Below, piece by piece: positions 1 through 5,513 of a stretch of 7,382 bases of DNA. Under the pieces are notes generated by a model, which was not told the origin of the DNA, made no database searches, and was given only the letters and a program-made list of their open reading frames with translations. The translations under genes were made by a program, and so were the position numbers. Position 1 is the stretch's first letter. The number at the start of each line of letters is the position of its first letter. Origin of the DNA: Armatimonadota bacterium (GTDB lineage: Bacteria; Sysuimicrobiota; Sysuimicrobiia; Sysuimicrobiales; JACQTN01). The stretch is from contig JACQTN010000314.1 in NCBI GenBank assembly GCA_016210785.1, positions 1-7,382 of the forward strand, in the 5' to 3' direction.

Positions 1-210
1 GCCGGGGACAAGCGTGGGATGACCGTCGCCATGACGGCAGCGGTATCCTGCGCGGTGGGCGTCGTGCTGGTGGCGCCCCAGGTGGTGGCCGCCGCACAGG
101 GAGGTCTCCCCATCCCGGTGACGGGCCTCGTCACATGGATCAGCCGGCGGCCATTCTTCCTGCTGTTCGCCCTGCTGGCGACGCTCGCCGCCTACTGGCG
201 CGTGCGCTGA
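1..210 (+). CDS. C-terminal end of a small membrane protein (partial at window edge)
   Basis: The reading frame is already open at base 1 and ends with TGA at 208-210, so about 69 residues are visible and the true start is probably outside the window; ATG codons at 19 and 31 are possible internal starts without a clear Shine-Dalgarno. Two hydrophobic segments can be seen: an Ala/Val-rich one (roughly bases 31-108) and a second containing FFLLFALLATLAAYW (roughly 154-198), separated by a Gly/Pro-containing loop with an RR pair before the second helix. The tail is short and basic (RVR). Third codon positions are mostly G/C, as in the other real genes here. No family is recognised; it is probably an inner-membrane protein or the end of a multi-pass one. 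Confidence 0.5.
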   Translation, partial: AGDKRGMTVAMTAAVSCAVGVVLVAPQVVAAAQGGLPIPVTGLVTWISRRPFFLLFALLATLAAYWRVR

Positions 211-320
211 GAGACGATTTGCCGGCGCCGTCGGGATCGGCGTTGCCGCCGCTGTCGAGCCGTTGTCGCGTGCGACCGTCTCCACCCTGCTCCCCGGCAC
301 CTTCTCGCTGGCCGCCGCCC

Positions 321-341
321 GCCCGTGGCCTCACGGGCTTT
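321..341 (+). terminator. Terminator-like hairpin downstream of the first gene
   Basis: GCCCGTG (321-327) and CACGGGC (332-338) form a perfect 7-bp stem with a 4-base loop, followed by TTT at 339-341. It lies about 110 bases after the stop of the upstream (+) gene and just beyond the end of the convergent methyltransferase. The T tract is short, so termination efficiency is uncertain. On the other strand no T run follows the stem. Confidence 0.4.
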
Positions 342-357
342 GCATCCGTGGCGGCAG

Positions 358-1044
358 TCAACGCGTGGCCACGATGATCTCGCTGGGCACGGCGAGATGG
401 ACGACGGTCTCTCGCCACACGCCGCAGAAACCCGCCGCCCGGACCATTTCCGCGAGCTGCAACGGACGGCACCCACCACACGCCGCAGCGCTCACCGCAT
501 AGAGCGCTTTCCAAGCGGCGATGAACAACCGGCTGGACAGACTCACGCCTTCCGTGAGCGTCACCAGCACCATACGGCCTCCAGGGACGATCACCCGCCG
601 GAACCCGGCAAGCGTCTCCGGCAGATCACGGGCCGGGAGCAAATCCAGCACGTAGGCGCAAAACAGGCGATCGAAGCTGGCACCAGCGAACGGGACCGCG
701 CGGGCATCCGCTCGGCACACCGGCGCGCCTGTGCGTGCGCGAGTCAGGTCCAGCATCACCGCAGAGAGATCCAGGCCCACGGTCATGCCTCCGGGCGCCA
801 CACCTGCCTGCACCAGCGCGTGGTCCCGGCCGGTGCCAACCCCCACGTCCAGCACCCGCAGCCCCGGTCTCAGGTCGAGCAACTGCGTGGCACGCGCCTT
901 GGCCCGTGCCTCCCACCAGCCAACCCAGTCGTGGCGTACGCCGAGACGGTCGTAGAAGCGCCGCGCCGCCTCCGTGGAGATGGTTTCCTGAATCACTGTG
1001 CTGGTCGAAGACCGTGGCGTCTTCACCGGTGTCGCCCCGCGCAT
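358..1044 (-). CDS. Class I SAM-dependent methyltransferase, UbiE/Methyltransf_11 type
   Basis: Predicted to transfer a methyl group from S-adenosylmethionine to an unknown small-molecule substrate in the cytoplasm. From the ATG at 1044 the protein has 228 residues, normal for a single-domain Rossmann methyltransferase. Visible motifs are motif I VLDVGVGTG (residues 64-72, SAM binding), the acidic post-I strand VGLDLS (89-94), motif II around ADARAVPFAGASFDRLFCAY (112-131), the strand GGRMVLVTL (155-163), and a conserved-looking GGCRP (190-194) before an AAGF turn. The GGCRP segment resembles the C-terminal part of ubiquinone/menaquinone-type methyltransferases, but no quinone genes are nearby and the substrate cannot be named. 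The frame also extends to a TTG at 1092 and has a GTG at 996; none has a strong Shine-Dalgarno, so the start is uncertain. It is transcribed toward the first gene and separated from the upstream repeat protein by a long gap, so it probably has its own promoter. Confidence 0.88.
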   Translation of the reverse strand: MRGATPVKTPRSSTSTVIQETISTEAARRFYDRLGVRHDWVGWWEARAKARATQLLDLRPGLRVLDVGVGTGRDHALVQAGVAPGGMTVGLDLSAVMLDLTRARTGAPVCRADARAVPFAGASFDRLFCAYVLDLLPARDLPETLAGFRRVIVPGGRMVLVTLTEGVSLSSRLFIAAWKALYAVSAAACGGCRPLQLAEMVRAAGFCGVWRETVVHLAVPSEIIVATR

Positions 1045-1265
1045 GCTGCAACGGGATCCGCCAACGCCGAGCTCCGCCTGGGCGCGGCCCAAGCGCCAGC
1101 TTCATCTGGTGGAAGCGGACCAGATGGACGCTGGAGCCGAATCATCTCTGCAGTGGCGGCGGCCTATGCTGGCTACGCCCTGTCGTTATGGCTCCCCCAA
1201 CAGTTTCGCAGTATGTTATTTGTATAGGGCCGCGGTAGCGGTAACAGAATAGATGCTTACGGGTA

Positions 1266-1294
1266 TTGGCAGAGGGGCTGACCGCCCCTGTCAA
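1266..1294 (-). promoter_or_regulatory. Candidate -35 box with a dyad in the spacer, upstream of the methyltransferase
   Basis: On the minus strand a perfect TTGACA lies at 1294-1289. It is followed at once by GGGGC-GGTCA-GCCCC; the full dyad at 1273-1289 has 6-bp arms and a 5-base centre, and its outermost base overlaps the box. A dyad between -35 and -10 elements is how MerR-type regulators and spacer-binding repressors operate. No good -10 is found at 17-20 bases; the nearest matches (GCCAAT at 18, AATACC at 21) are weak, so this may be chance. It would leave a leader of more than 200 bases before the ATG at 1044. Confidence 0.25.
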
Positions 1295-1385
1295 CCCTTT
1301 TCCGTCTTAGAGGTCGCTCGGCGCAACCCCCTCGCCGCGTCACACTCCGCCAAAACAGCCGGTGGTTTGCTCCGGTCGCGGACCC

Positions 1386-1402
1386 GCGCGCGACAGGCGC
1401 GC
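1386..1402 (-). terminator. GC hairpin just past the repeat-protein stop codon
   Basis: GCGCGC (1386-1391) and GCGCGC (1397-1402) form a 6-bp stem with a 5-base loop, starting nine bases after the stop codon of the leftward repeat-protein gene. No T tract follows on the minus strand, so it is at best a non-canonical terminator or an mRNA 3'-end stabiliser. Confidence 0.22.
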
Positions 1403-1410
1403 CAGCCGCG

Positions 1411-2070
1411 TCAGGGGGCTCGAAAGAGGACCCGATCGTTGGCGTCGTAGAGCACGACACGCGGATCGCCGTCCAGGCGCACGGTTTGCTGGAGACGGAT
1501 GCGACCTTTCCCGTCGGAGAGCGACATGTGAGGGGTGCCGTCGGCGAGCATGCTGAGATTCAAACGCGGCTGTTCTGCCGCGTCGCGAAGCGAGATCCCG
1601 GGACTGCCATCGGGAAGCACGCTGAGGCCGAGGCGAATCCGGCCTGTGGTGTCGGTGATCCCAATCCCTGGCCCCCTATCGGAGGGGACCAGCAGCCAGA
1701 TGCGGGACCGCCCTGACCCATCGAAGAGCTCGAGCCGTGGATCTCCCAGAGGGAGTGTACCGAAACCCAGGCGCCTTTGTCCGGACGCGTCGAAGACCCA
1801 AAGGCTGACCGAATCATCGGGGTGGCCCCCTAGCTGCATCCGCAGGCGCCCGGCAGAATCCACCAGTTCAACACCGTGGGCCCGGAGGATCGTGGGTTGT
1901 GGGCTGGCTGCGCGCGGTGTGATCAGTACCATGGTCACCAGGATGGCCACGGCGACTCCCCATCCCGAGGTGACCAGGCACAGCCGCCGGTTGGCAGTCG
2001 CCAGGCGTTCCTCGACGTTCGCCAAACGGGCGCAGAGTCCCTCGTACGTCTCCGGTCTGTAAGATGGCAT
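1411..2070 (-). CDS. Membrane-anchored protein with six tandem 23-residue repeats
   Basis: No function is known to me. The 219-residue protein has three parts. Residues 1-32 are polar and heptad-like (LCARLANVEERLATANRRL), a likely short cytoplasmic coiled coil. Residues about 36-52 form one transmembrane helix rich in V, A, I and L. Residues 71-208 are six consecutive units of exactly 23 residues, beginning at 71, 94, 117, 140, 163 and 186, with a partial seventh at 209-219. Each unit follows the pattern D-x-x-G-R-x-R-L, a hydrophobic stretch, D-G-x-P, then hydrophobics at alternating positions before the next D. This regularity predicts a beta-solenoid or blade-like stack outside the membrane. 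The ATG at 2070 is supported by a purine-rich AGGGGGG about seven bases upstream. The gene stands alone in its orientation, followed after a 366-base gap by the methyltransferase. Proteins with similar D-x-x-G-R-x-R repeats occur as uncharacterised ORFs in several environmental phyla, from memory. Confidence 0.85.
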   Translation of the reverse strand: MPSYRPETYEGLCARLANVEERLATANRRLCLVTSGWGVAVAILVTMVLITPRAASPQPTILRAHGVELVDSAGRLRMQLGGHPDDSVSLWVFDASGQRRLGFGTLPLGDPRLELFDGSGRSRIWLLVPSDRGPGIGITDTTGRIRLGLSVLPDGSPGISLRDAAEQPRLNLSMLADGTPHMSLSDGKGRIRLQQTVRLDGDPRVVLYDANDRVLFRAP

Positions 2071-2136
2071 GGCACAACCCCCCTACGGATTCGTCTGCTG
2101 GCTGAGTTCGCACAGTCCCCGCCGCAGTCCTCGCGA

Positions 2137-2153
2137 CCGGGTTCTCAACCCGG
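2137..2153. repeat. Inverted repeat upstream of the repeat-protein gene
   Basis: CCGGGTT (2137-2143) and AACCCGG (2147-2153) are perfectly complementary around a 3-base loop. The hairpin lies about 67 bases upstream of the ATG at 2070, in the space between the leftward repeat-protein gene and the rightward ATPase remnant. Two imperfect direct copies resembling GTCCCCG-CCGCAG-TCCTC flank it (around 2114-2132 and 2157-2177). It could be an operator or leader structure of the leftward gene; no matching regulator is visible. Confidence 0.3.
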
Positions 2154-2199
2154 GCTGTCCCCGTCCCGCAGGTCCTCCATCAGGTGAGCGTAATCAGGG

Positions 2200-2224
2200 G
2201 ACTTTCACCCACCGGGTGGAAGTC
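2200..2224. repeat. Long near-perfect hairpin at the 5' edge of the ATPase remnant
   Basis: GACTTTCACCC (2200-2210) pairs with GGGTGGAAGTC (2214-2224) over 11 positions, with one G-U wobble and a 3-base loop. It sits where recognisable homology of the downstream ATPase remnant has already ended, so it may mark an old recombination or insertion boundary. It is not followed by a T run and is not a standard terminator. Read on the minus strand, GGGTGAAAGTCCCC resembles a short motif common in domain I of bacterial group II introns, but nothing else of an intron is seen. Confidence 0.35.
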
Positions 2225-2292
2225 TACCGGGACGCGTCAAAAGGACTTCCGTGGGACAGACTGGCGTCAGAGCTCTCCTCCAGGTTCCCGCG

Positions 2293-2985
2293 GCAATGCT
2301 GCTCGTCGAGCGGCGCAGTCGGTGCACCCGGGATTCGCCATCACCCCGCAGAACATGGGGCCCGTCGCAGAGATCTGCATCCGCCTGCAAGGCGTACCGC
2401 TGGCCATCGAGCTGGCCGCGGCCCGGGTGAAGGCGTTCCCGCCGGCGGATATCGCCAGGCGGCTGGAAGACCAGCTCACGTTGCTCGCCGGCGGACCGCG
2501 GAACCTGCCGGAGCGGCATCAGACGATGTGCGCGGCGATCGCCTGGAGCTATGAGCTGCTGTGCCCCGCGGAACAGGCGCTGTTCCGCCGGCTCACGGTC
2601 CTCACCGGAGGGTGTTCACTCAAGGCCGCGGAAGCGGTGTGCGCCGATGCCGGCATGCGTGTCCTGGAAGGGCTTGCTTCCCTGGTGGACAAGAGCCTGC
2701 TGGCGCAGGGAGGGCAGGCGGGCAACACCGCCCGCTTTGTCATGCTAGAGAGCATCCGCGAGTTCGGGGCCGGACAACTGGCCGCGCACGGCGAGACCGA
2801 GAGGAGCAGAGACGGGCATACCCGCTACTTCGCCGGGCTGGCGGGCGAGGCGGAGGCGGGGATGGGCACCGACGAGGAGACGCATTGGGCAGCGCGTCTG
2901 GGCCATGAGCGCGACAACCTACAGGCGGCCCTGGAATGGTCCCTGCAGCGGGACGATGTCGCGACGGGCATGTGTTTGGCGACGC
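2293..2985 (+). pseudogene. Remnant of a STAND/LuxR-type regulatory ATPase (COG3903-like)
   Basis: The translated stretch matches the middle of large LuxR- or SARP-associated predicted ATPases, which are usually 700-1000 residues long and sense signals through an NB-ARC-like switch. Recognisable pieces in order are a segment like the family's ALTPENxxxVAEIC (here AITPQNMGPVAEIC), the STAND GxP motif GVPLAIELAAARV, LPERHQTMCAAIAWSYELL, a winged-helix-like piece with EQALFRRLTVLTGGCSL, LASLVDKSLLAQ, FVMLESIREFG, and HERDNLQAALEWSL. The P-loop NTPase half, which should precede this, is absent. The family's expected VERAQ is split between frames: LLVER is read in the frame through 2311-2313 and AQSVHPGF continues one base back from 2313, which indicates a one-base deletion. 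Homology fades after about 2985, where base composition also changes; the open frame then runs to 3158 without meaning, antisense to the secreted-protein gene. I read it as a pseudogene. Confidence 0.8.
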
Positions 2986-3079
2986 CGATTGGAATGGTAA
3001 ATAGGTTTCCTCTTGCGGCCTCCCGCATGGCGAGGCGGCAGGCGAAGACGGCCGGTGGATCAGAACGCGCGGCCACCCC

Positions 3080-3667
3080 CTACATCCGCACCGAGAAACT
3101 GACCCGCCCAATGTTGATCCCCTCGCGAACACCGGCCAGGCGCGCGCGCTCACGATAGGGCCGGTTGGTCAGTTGAATCGCCACGTGGTAGATATTCGAC
3201 CCGAAGCGGTCGAGGCGGCGCGAGACATACCAGACCCAGGTCGTCTCGTCGTTCACCTGCCGCAGGTCGGTCCTGTCCACGGTCACGATCTCGTTCTGCG
3301 CGTTGCGCCAAACCGCAGTCACCTCTGCCGGGTGCCACGTCCCGGCCATGTTGAAGGCGGCCACCAGGGTGATGTACCCCGGGCCAGCGCCAAACCGGTT
3401 GCGCACAGGAGGATACGGAATCAGGGAAGACGGATACGGCACGAGCCGCGCGTGGACGGGCCCCGGGCCGGGAGGTGCATCGTACTCGGCCGGGCTCACG
3501 GGAGACACGGCCAGGAAGACGAGAGTCGGCAGGATGGTCCCACCCGGCCCCATCGGCATGACCACTCCCGTGGCGGCGGCCGGACCTGCCGCCAGGCTCC
3601 AGGGCAGCAGAACAAGACACAGCACTGCGACCCACGGCAGGCGCGCAGAGAGCGTCCGCTGACGCAT
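3080..3667 (-). CDS. Secreted protein of unknown function with signal peptide
   Basis: I do not recognise the family. The 195-residue product begins with a basic n-region (MRQRTLSARLP), a hydrophobic core (WVAVLCLVLLPWSLAAG) and a likely signal peptidase I site near residues 30-33 (PAAA then T). Residues 34-60 are Gly/Pro/hydrophobic and 63-88 are Pro/Tyr-rich with two PYP segments. Residues about 96-195 form a compact-looking domain with alternating hydrophobic strands (YITLVAAFNM, AEVTAVWRN, EIVTVDR, TTWVWYVSRRL, YHVAIQL, GRVSFSVRM), suggesting a beta-sandwich. No cysteine remains in the mature part. The ATG at 3667 is supported by GGGAGGG about eight bases upstream. It converges with the decayed ATPase and is divergent from the sigma gene across a 487-base gap. 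Export to the periplasm or cell surface is inferred from the signal peptide alone. Confidence 0.78.
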   Translation of the reverse strand: MRQRTLSARLPWVAVLCLVLLPWSLAAGPAAATGVVMPMGPGGTILPTLVFLAVSPVSPAEYDAPPGPGPVHARLVPYPSSLIPYPPVRNRFGAGPGYITLVAAFNMAGTWHPAEVTAVWRNAQNEIVTVDRTDLRQVNDETTWVWYVSRRLDRFGSNIYHVAIQLTNRPYRERARLAGVREGINIGRVSFSVRM

Positions 3668-3787
3668 TGGAAGGTCCCTCCCGGATTCGGCGGGATTGGT
3701 GCCGCTACCCGCCTGTGAGCGTCGCCCGACCGGAGCAACGGCGCCGGTGACCCCTCACCAGGATGGCACACCTGGGGCGGGTCATCA

Positions 3788-3801
3788 TTGCGCCGGCGCA
3801 A
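3788..3801. promoter_or_regulatory. Dyad site 1, perfect 14-bp palindrome
   Basis: TTGCGCCGGCGCAA is a perfect palindrome located 121 bases upstream of the secreted-protein start and 354 bases upstream of the sigma start. It shares 12 of 14 bases with each of two other intergenic sites (3972-3985 and 5342-5355). The size and symmetry suit binding by a dimeric regulator; no candidate regulator gene other than the sigma factor is visible. Confidence 0.38.
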
Positions 3802-3971
3802 AGAGCGGACTCGGGCCGGCGCCTGGGGTTTGGATACGGGGTTGGTTCACTGGCCTGCGGCGGTGCCGGCTCCTGCAGCAGTCGCCTGAGGGGCCTTCTC
3901 ATAACCTTGCAGATGGGAGGCGCGATCTGTCGAGGCTGCAATGGTCCCGCGGAAAGAGTCCACCTCCCTGA

Positions 3972-3985
3972 TTGTGCCAGCGCAA
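3972..3985. promoter_or_regulatory. Dyad site 2, imperfect copy upstream of the sigma gene
   Basis: TTGTGCCAGCGCAA matches dyad site 1 at 12 of 14 positions and keeps both outer TTG/CAA arms; the preceding A is also shared. It lies 170 bases upstream of the sigma-factor GTG and 184 bases from site 1. Binding by the same factor as site 1 is inferred from similarity. Confidence 0.33.
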
Positions 3986-4088
3986 TGATTTCGGACCGCG
4001 TTGATGACAAAATTGAATCGGGGCTGAGAGAGTCCATTGTACGCGCCGGACACATCGCTGGCCGGTCAGAATTCCTGTGATGGGCGCC

Positions 4089-4121
4089 ATGGCCGGATGA
4101 GCCGCACGGGCGGCGGGCCAT
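4089..4121 (+). promoter_or_regulatory. Two-part hairpin in the sigma-factor leader
   Basis: ATGGCC (4089-4094) pairs with GGCCAT (4116-4121), and inside it GCCGC (4101-4105) pairs with GCGGC (4110-4114) around a 4-base loop, with an asymmetric internal bulge. It ends 33 bases before the GTG start, so it would fold in the 5' leader close to the ribosome binding site. In DNA this GC-rich such structures arise easily; a regulatory role is only a possibility. Confidence 0.22.
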
Positions 4122-4154
4122 CTCACCATCGTTCAACAAGGGGGGGTACCACCT

Positions 4155-5108
4155 GTGGCCAGGACGCGACGGTACCGCCGTGGCCGCAGGGATCGGAGTG
4201 GTCAGCCCTCTCCGCCTCCGAAACCACCCGTCCTACAGCCGGACGCGAAACCGTGGCCGCGGACCCCGAAGGGCGTAGACAGACTCCCCCCGAACGTCGT
4301 GGACCTCTATATGGACGAAGCACGCCACGTGCCCCTGCTGTCTGCCGAGAAGGAAGTCGCACTTGCCAAGCGCCTGGAGGCTGGAGACCCGGAGGCTCGT
4401 CGTCAACTGATCGAAGCCAACCTTCGCCTCGTGGTCAGTATCGCGGTACGTTACCAGGGTTGGGGCCTCCCCGAGGACGATCTCATCCAGGAGGGAAACT
4501 TCGGGTTGATGCGCGCGGTGGAGAAGTTTGACTGGCGGAGGGGATGCAAGTTCAGCACATACGCTACCTGGTGGATTCGCCAGGCGATCCTTCGGGCGCT
4601 GTACGCGCAATCCCGTTTCGTCCGCCTTCCCGTTCACGCTGCGGAACAGGTCTCCCGAATCGCACGACTGCGCGAGGAGCTCGGCCAGCGGCTGGGATGG
4701 GAGCCGTCCACCAGGCAAGTTGCTAAGGTTTTGGGTGTGGCGCCGGACGACCTTGAGGCTATCCTCCTCGCCACCCAGATACCCGCCTCGCTCGAAGCGT
4801 CGGCTATCGAAGAAAGCGGTGAGCTGGCGGTTCCGCTCTCAGATTCCACGCGTCCCTCCCCGCCCGAGGAAGTCTTGGGGATGCTGTTGCAGGAGTATGC
4901 CGCGTCGGTCCTACATGATCTCCCTCACCGCGAGGCCGAGGTGCTGCGTCTGCGCCTTGGCTTCCACAACGGCCAACGGCACACGCTGCAGGAAGTCGGT
5001 CAGGCCTTGGGGCTGAGCCGCGGACGGGTACGCCAAATCGAACAGGAGGCGCTTGATCGCGCGCGCAGCAAAGCGGTTGCTCTCGGCTTACACGATTTTC
5101 TGGACTGA
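4155..5108 (+). CDS. RNA polymerase sigma-70 family factor, short primary-type (group 2)
   Basis: Directs RNA polymerase to promoters. The 317-residue protein has sigma regions in the usual order but lacks region 1.1: a basic, Pro-rich tail (1-45), region 1.2 (about 47-90, [20 protein letters not shown]), region 2 (91-160, with [20 protein letters not shown] and [14 protein letters not shown]), region 3 (about 161-205) and region 4 (about 250-317, with [14 protein letters not shown] and the helix-turn-helix [20 protein letters not shown]). The ending LHDFLD resembles the RpoD C-terminus. It is much shorter than RpoD and fits alternative group-2 sigmas. Compared with E. coli sigma-70, three promoter-contact or melting positions differ: Y425 is C131, T440 is L146 and E585 is G290, while W433, W434, Q437, R584, R586, R588 and Q589 equivalents are kept. 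The GTG at 4155 follows a strong AAGGGGGGG at about eight bases. No anti-sigma gene is adjacent. Confidence 0.95.
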   Translation: MARTRRYRRGRRDRSGQPSPPPKPPVLQPDAKPWPRTPKGVDRLPPNVVDLYMDEARHVPLLSAEKEVALAKRLEAGDPEARRQLIEANLRLVVSIAVRYQGWGLPEDDLIQEGNFGLMRAVEKFDWRRGCKFSTYATWWIRQAILRALYAQSRFVRLPVHAAEQVSRIARLREELGQRLGWEPSTRQVAKVLGVAPDDLEAILLATQIPASLEASAIEESGELAVPLSDSTRPSPPEEVLGMLLQEYAASVLHDLPHREAEVLRLRLGFHNGQRHTLQEVGQALGLSRGRVRQIEQEALDRARSKAVALGLHDFLD

Positions 5109-5129
5109 CCTGTCCTCCTGCGGACCAGG
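5109..5129 (+). terminator. Hairpin immediately after the sigma stop codon
   Basis: CCTGTCC (5109-5115) pairs with GGACCAGG (5122-5129) with one bulged base and a 6-base loop, beginning at the first base after TGA. No T tract follows, so it is not a classical intrinsic terminator; it may protect the 3' end of the transcript or be chance. Confidence 0.25.
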
Positions 5130-5145
5130 AATGCGGTACGACTCC

Positions 5146-5202
5146 CCGGCACAGGGAGCACCCAGCCCCCGCTCCCCGGAAGCGGGCAAAACAGTGTGCC
5201 GG
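5146..5202. other. Nested stem-loop structure, possible structured RNA
   Basis: CCGGCACA (5146-5153) and TGTGCCGG (5195-5202) form a perfect 8-bp outer stem. Inside it CCCGCT (5168-5173) and AGCGGG (5181-5186) form a 6-bp inner stem with a 7-base loop. The AAAA at 5188-5191 would be single-stranded. It could belong to the sigma 3' UTR or to a small RNA on either strand; no known riboswitch class is recognised. Confidence 0.3.
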
Positions 5203-5341
5203 AGGGCGCGTTCCTGCCGGGCCACGGCGCGTTGGCGCAACCAGACATTCCAGGGGCGCTCGCCCACCTGACCCGGCGGTTATCCATTGCACGTGCCGCG
5301 GCGCTCCGGTGACGGCAGGGCCGGACCGGTCCCGGGCTCCT

Positions 5342-5355
5342 TTGCGTCGTCGCAA
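5342..5355. promoter_or_regulatory. Dyad site 3, upstream of the cupredoxin promoter region
   Basis: TTGCGTCGTCGCAA keeps both TTGCG/CGCAA arms of dyad site 1 and differs only at two inner positions. It ends 27 bases before the best -10-like hexamer (TAGAAT, 5383-5388), so a bound protein would sit next to or over the -35 region of the cupredoxin gene. This placement is compatible with activation or repression of that gene. Confidence 0.33.
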
Positions 5356-5373
5356 CGACTGCCGGACGTCGCG

Positions 5374-5400
5374 GTATTACACTAGAATTGATACTATTTC
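5374..5400 (+). promoter_or_regulatory. A/T-rich candidate promoter of the cupredoxin gene
   Basis: This 27-base stretch is strikingly A/T-rich compared with its surroundings and contains TAGAAT (5383-5388, five of six matches to the -10 consensus) and an overlapping TACACT (5378-5383). No TTGACA-like -35 lies at the right distance; TGCCGG is at 17 bases. The promoter may therefore depend on an activator, or be read by a non-standard sigma factor such as the one encoded just upstream. Confidence 0.33.
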
Positions 5401-5513
5401 TGCTCCTCCGCGTGTTTGGAGAAGTTCCGGGCCGCGCCGCACCAGTATGCACGATGAGCCCGTGTGCCGGTCTACTTCGCTTTCGCAACTCATAACCTGG
5501 GAGGTGTGTGCCT

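Larger units (their letters stand above)
1045..1410. other. Non-coding gap between the repeat protein and the methyltransferase
   Basis: No convincing gene is seen in this stretch. It contains a relatively A/T-rich island at about 1200-1260 (for example TATGTTATTTGTATA on the + strand), unusual for this window and likely to hold promoter elements for the leftward methyltransferase. It also holds a TTGACA box with an adjacent dyad (1273-1294) and a GC hairpin close behind the stop codon of the repeat protein (1386-1402). Part of it (1045-1092) would be coding if the methyltransferase starts at TTG 1092. Confidence 0.5.
3668..4154. other. Divergent gap between the secreted-protein and sigma-factor genes
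   Basis: No gene is convincingly supported. Several frames stay open here but lack ribosome binding sites and family features. The gap contains two related 14-bp dyads (3788-3801 and 3972-3985), a short dyad GGTGA/TCACC (3746-3759), a TTGAAT (4013-4018) without a credible -10, and a two-part hairpin at 4089-4121 just before the sigma gene. Its size and dyad content suggest a regulatory region serving both flanking genes. Confidence 0.5.
5130..5513. other. Non-coding gap between sigma factor and cupredoxin
   Basis: No reading frame here resembles a protein on either strand. The stretch is unusually rich in dyads: a nested stem structure at 5146-5202, GTTG-GCG-CAAC at 5231-5241, the palindrome GGACCGGTCC at 5323-5332 and dyad site 3 at 5342-5355. 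These are followed by an A/T-rich island at 5374-5400 that is the likely promoter of the cupredoxin gene, leaving a leader of roughly 110-120 bases. Confidence 0.5.

Noticed and set aside
325..1227. Plus-strand 300-residue frame opposite the methyltransferase
   Set aside because: Antisense to a gene with clear SAM-binding motifs; translation is rich in His, Arg, Pro and Ala without any domain pattern.
2137..2153. GGGTTCTCAACCC considered as a tRNA T-arm
   Set aside because: The expected GGTTCGANTCC core, the acceptor stem and the anticodon arm are absent.
4013..4041. TTGAAT with ATTGTA 17 bases downstream as a sigma-gene promoter
   Set aside because: The downstream hexamer matches the -10 consensus at only one position, so the pair is not supported.
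3847..4053. Minus-strand 68-residue reading frame in the secreted-protein/sigma gap
   Set aside because: The most protein-like frame in the gap, but it has no Shine-Dalgarno, weaker G/C third-position bias than the real genes, and no family I can recognise.
3763..4080. Plus-strand 105-residue reading frame in the same gap
   Set aside because: No ribosome binding site, low-complexity composition and overlap with the dyad sites; reads like an open frame by chance in GC-rich DNA.
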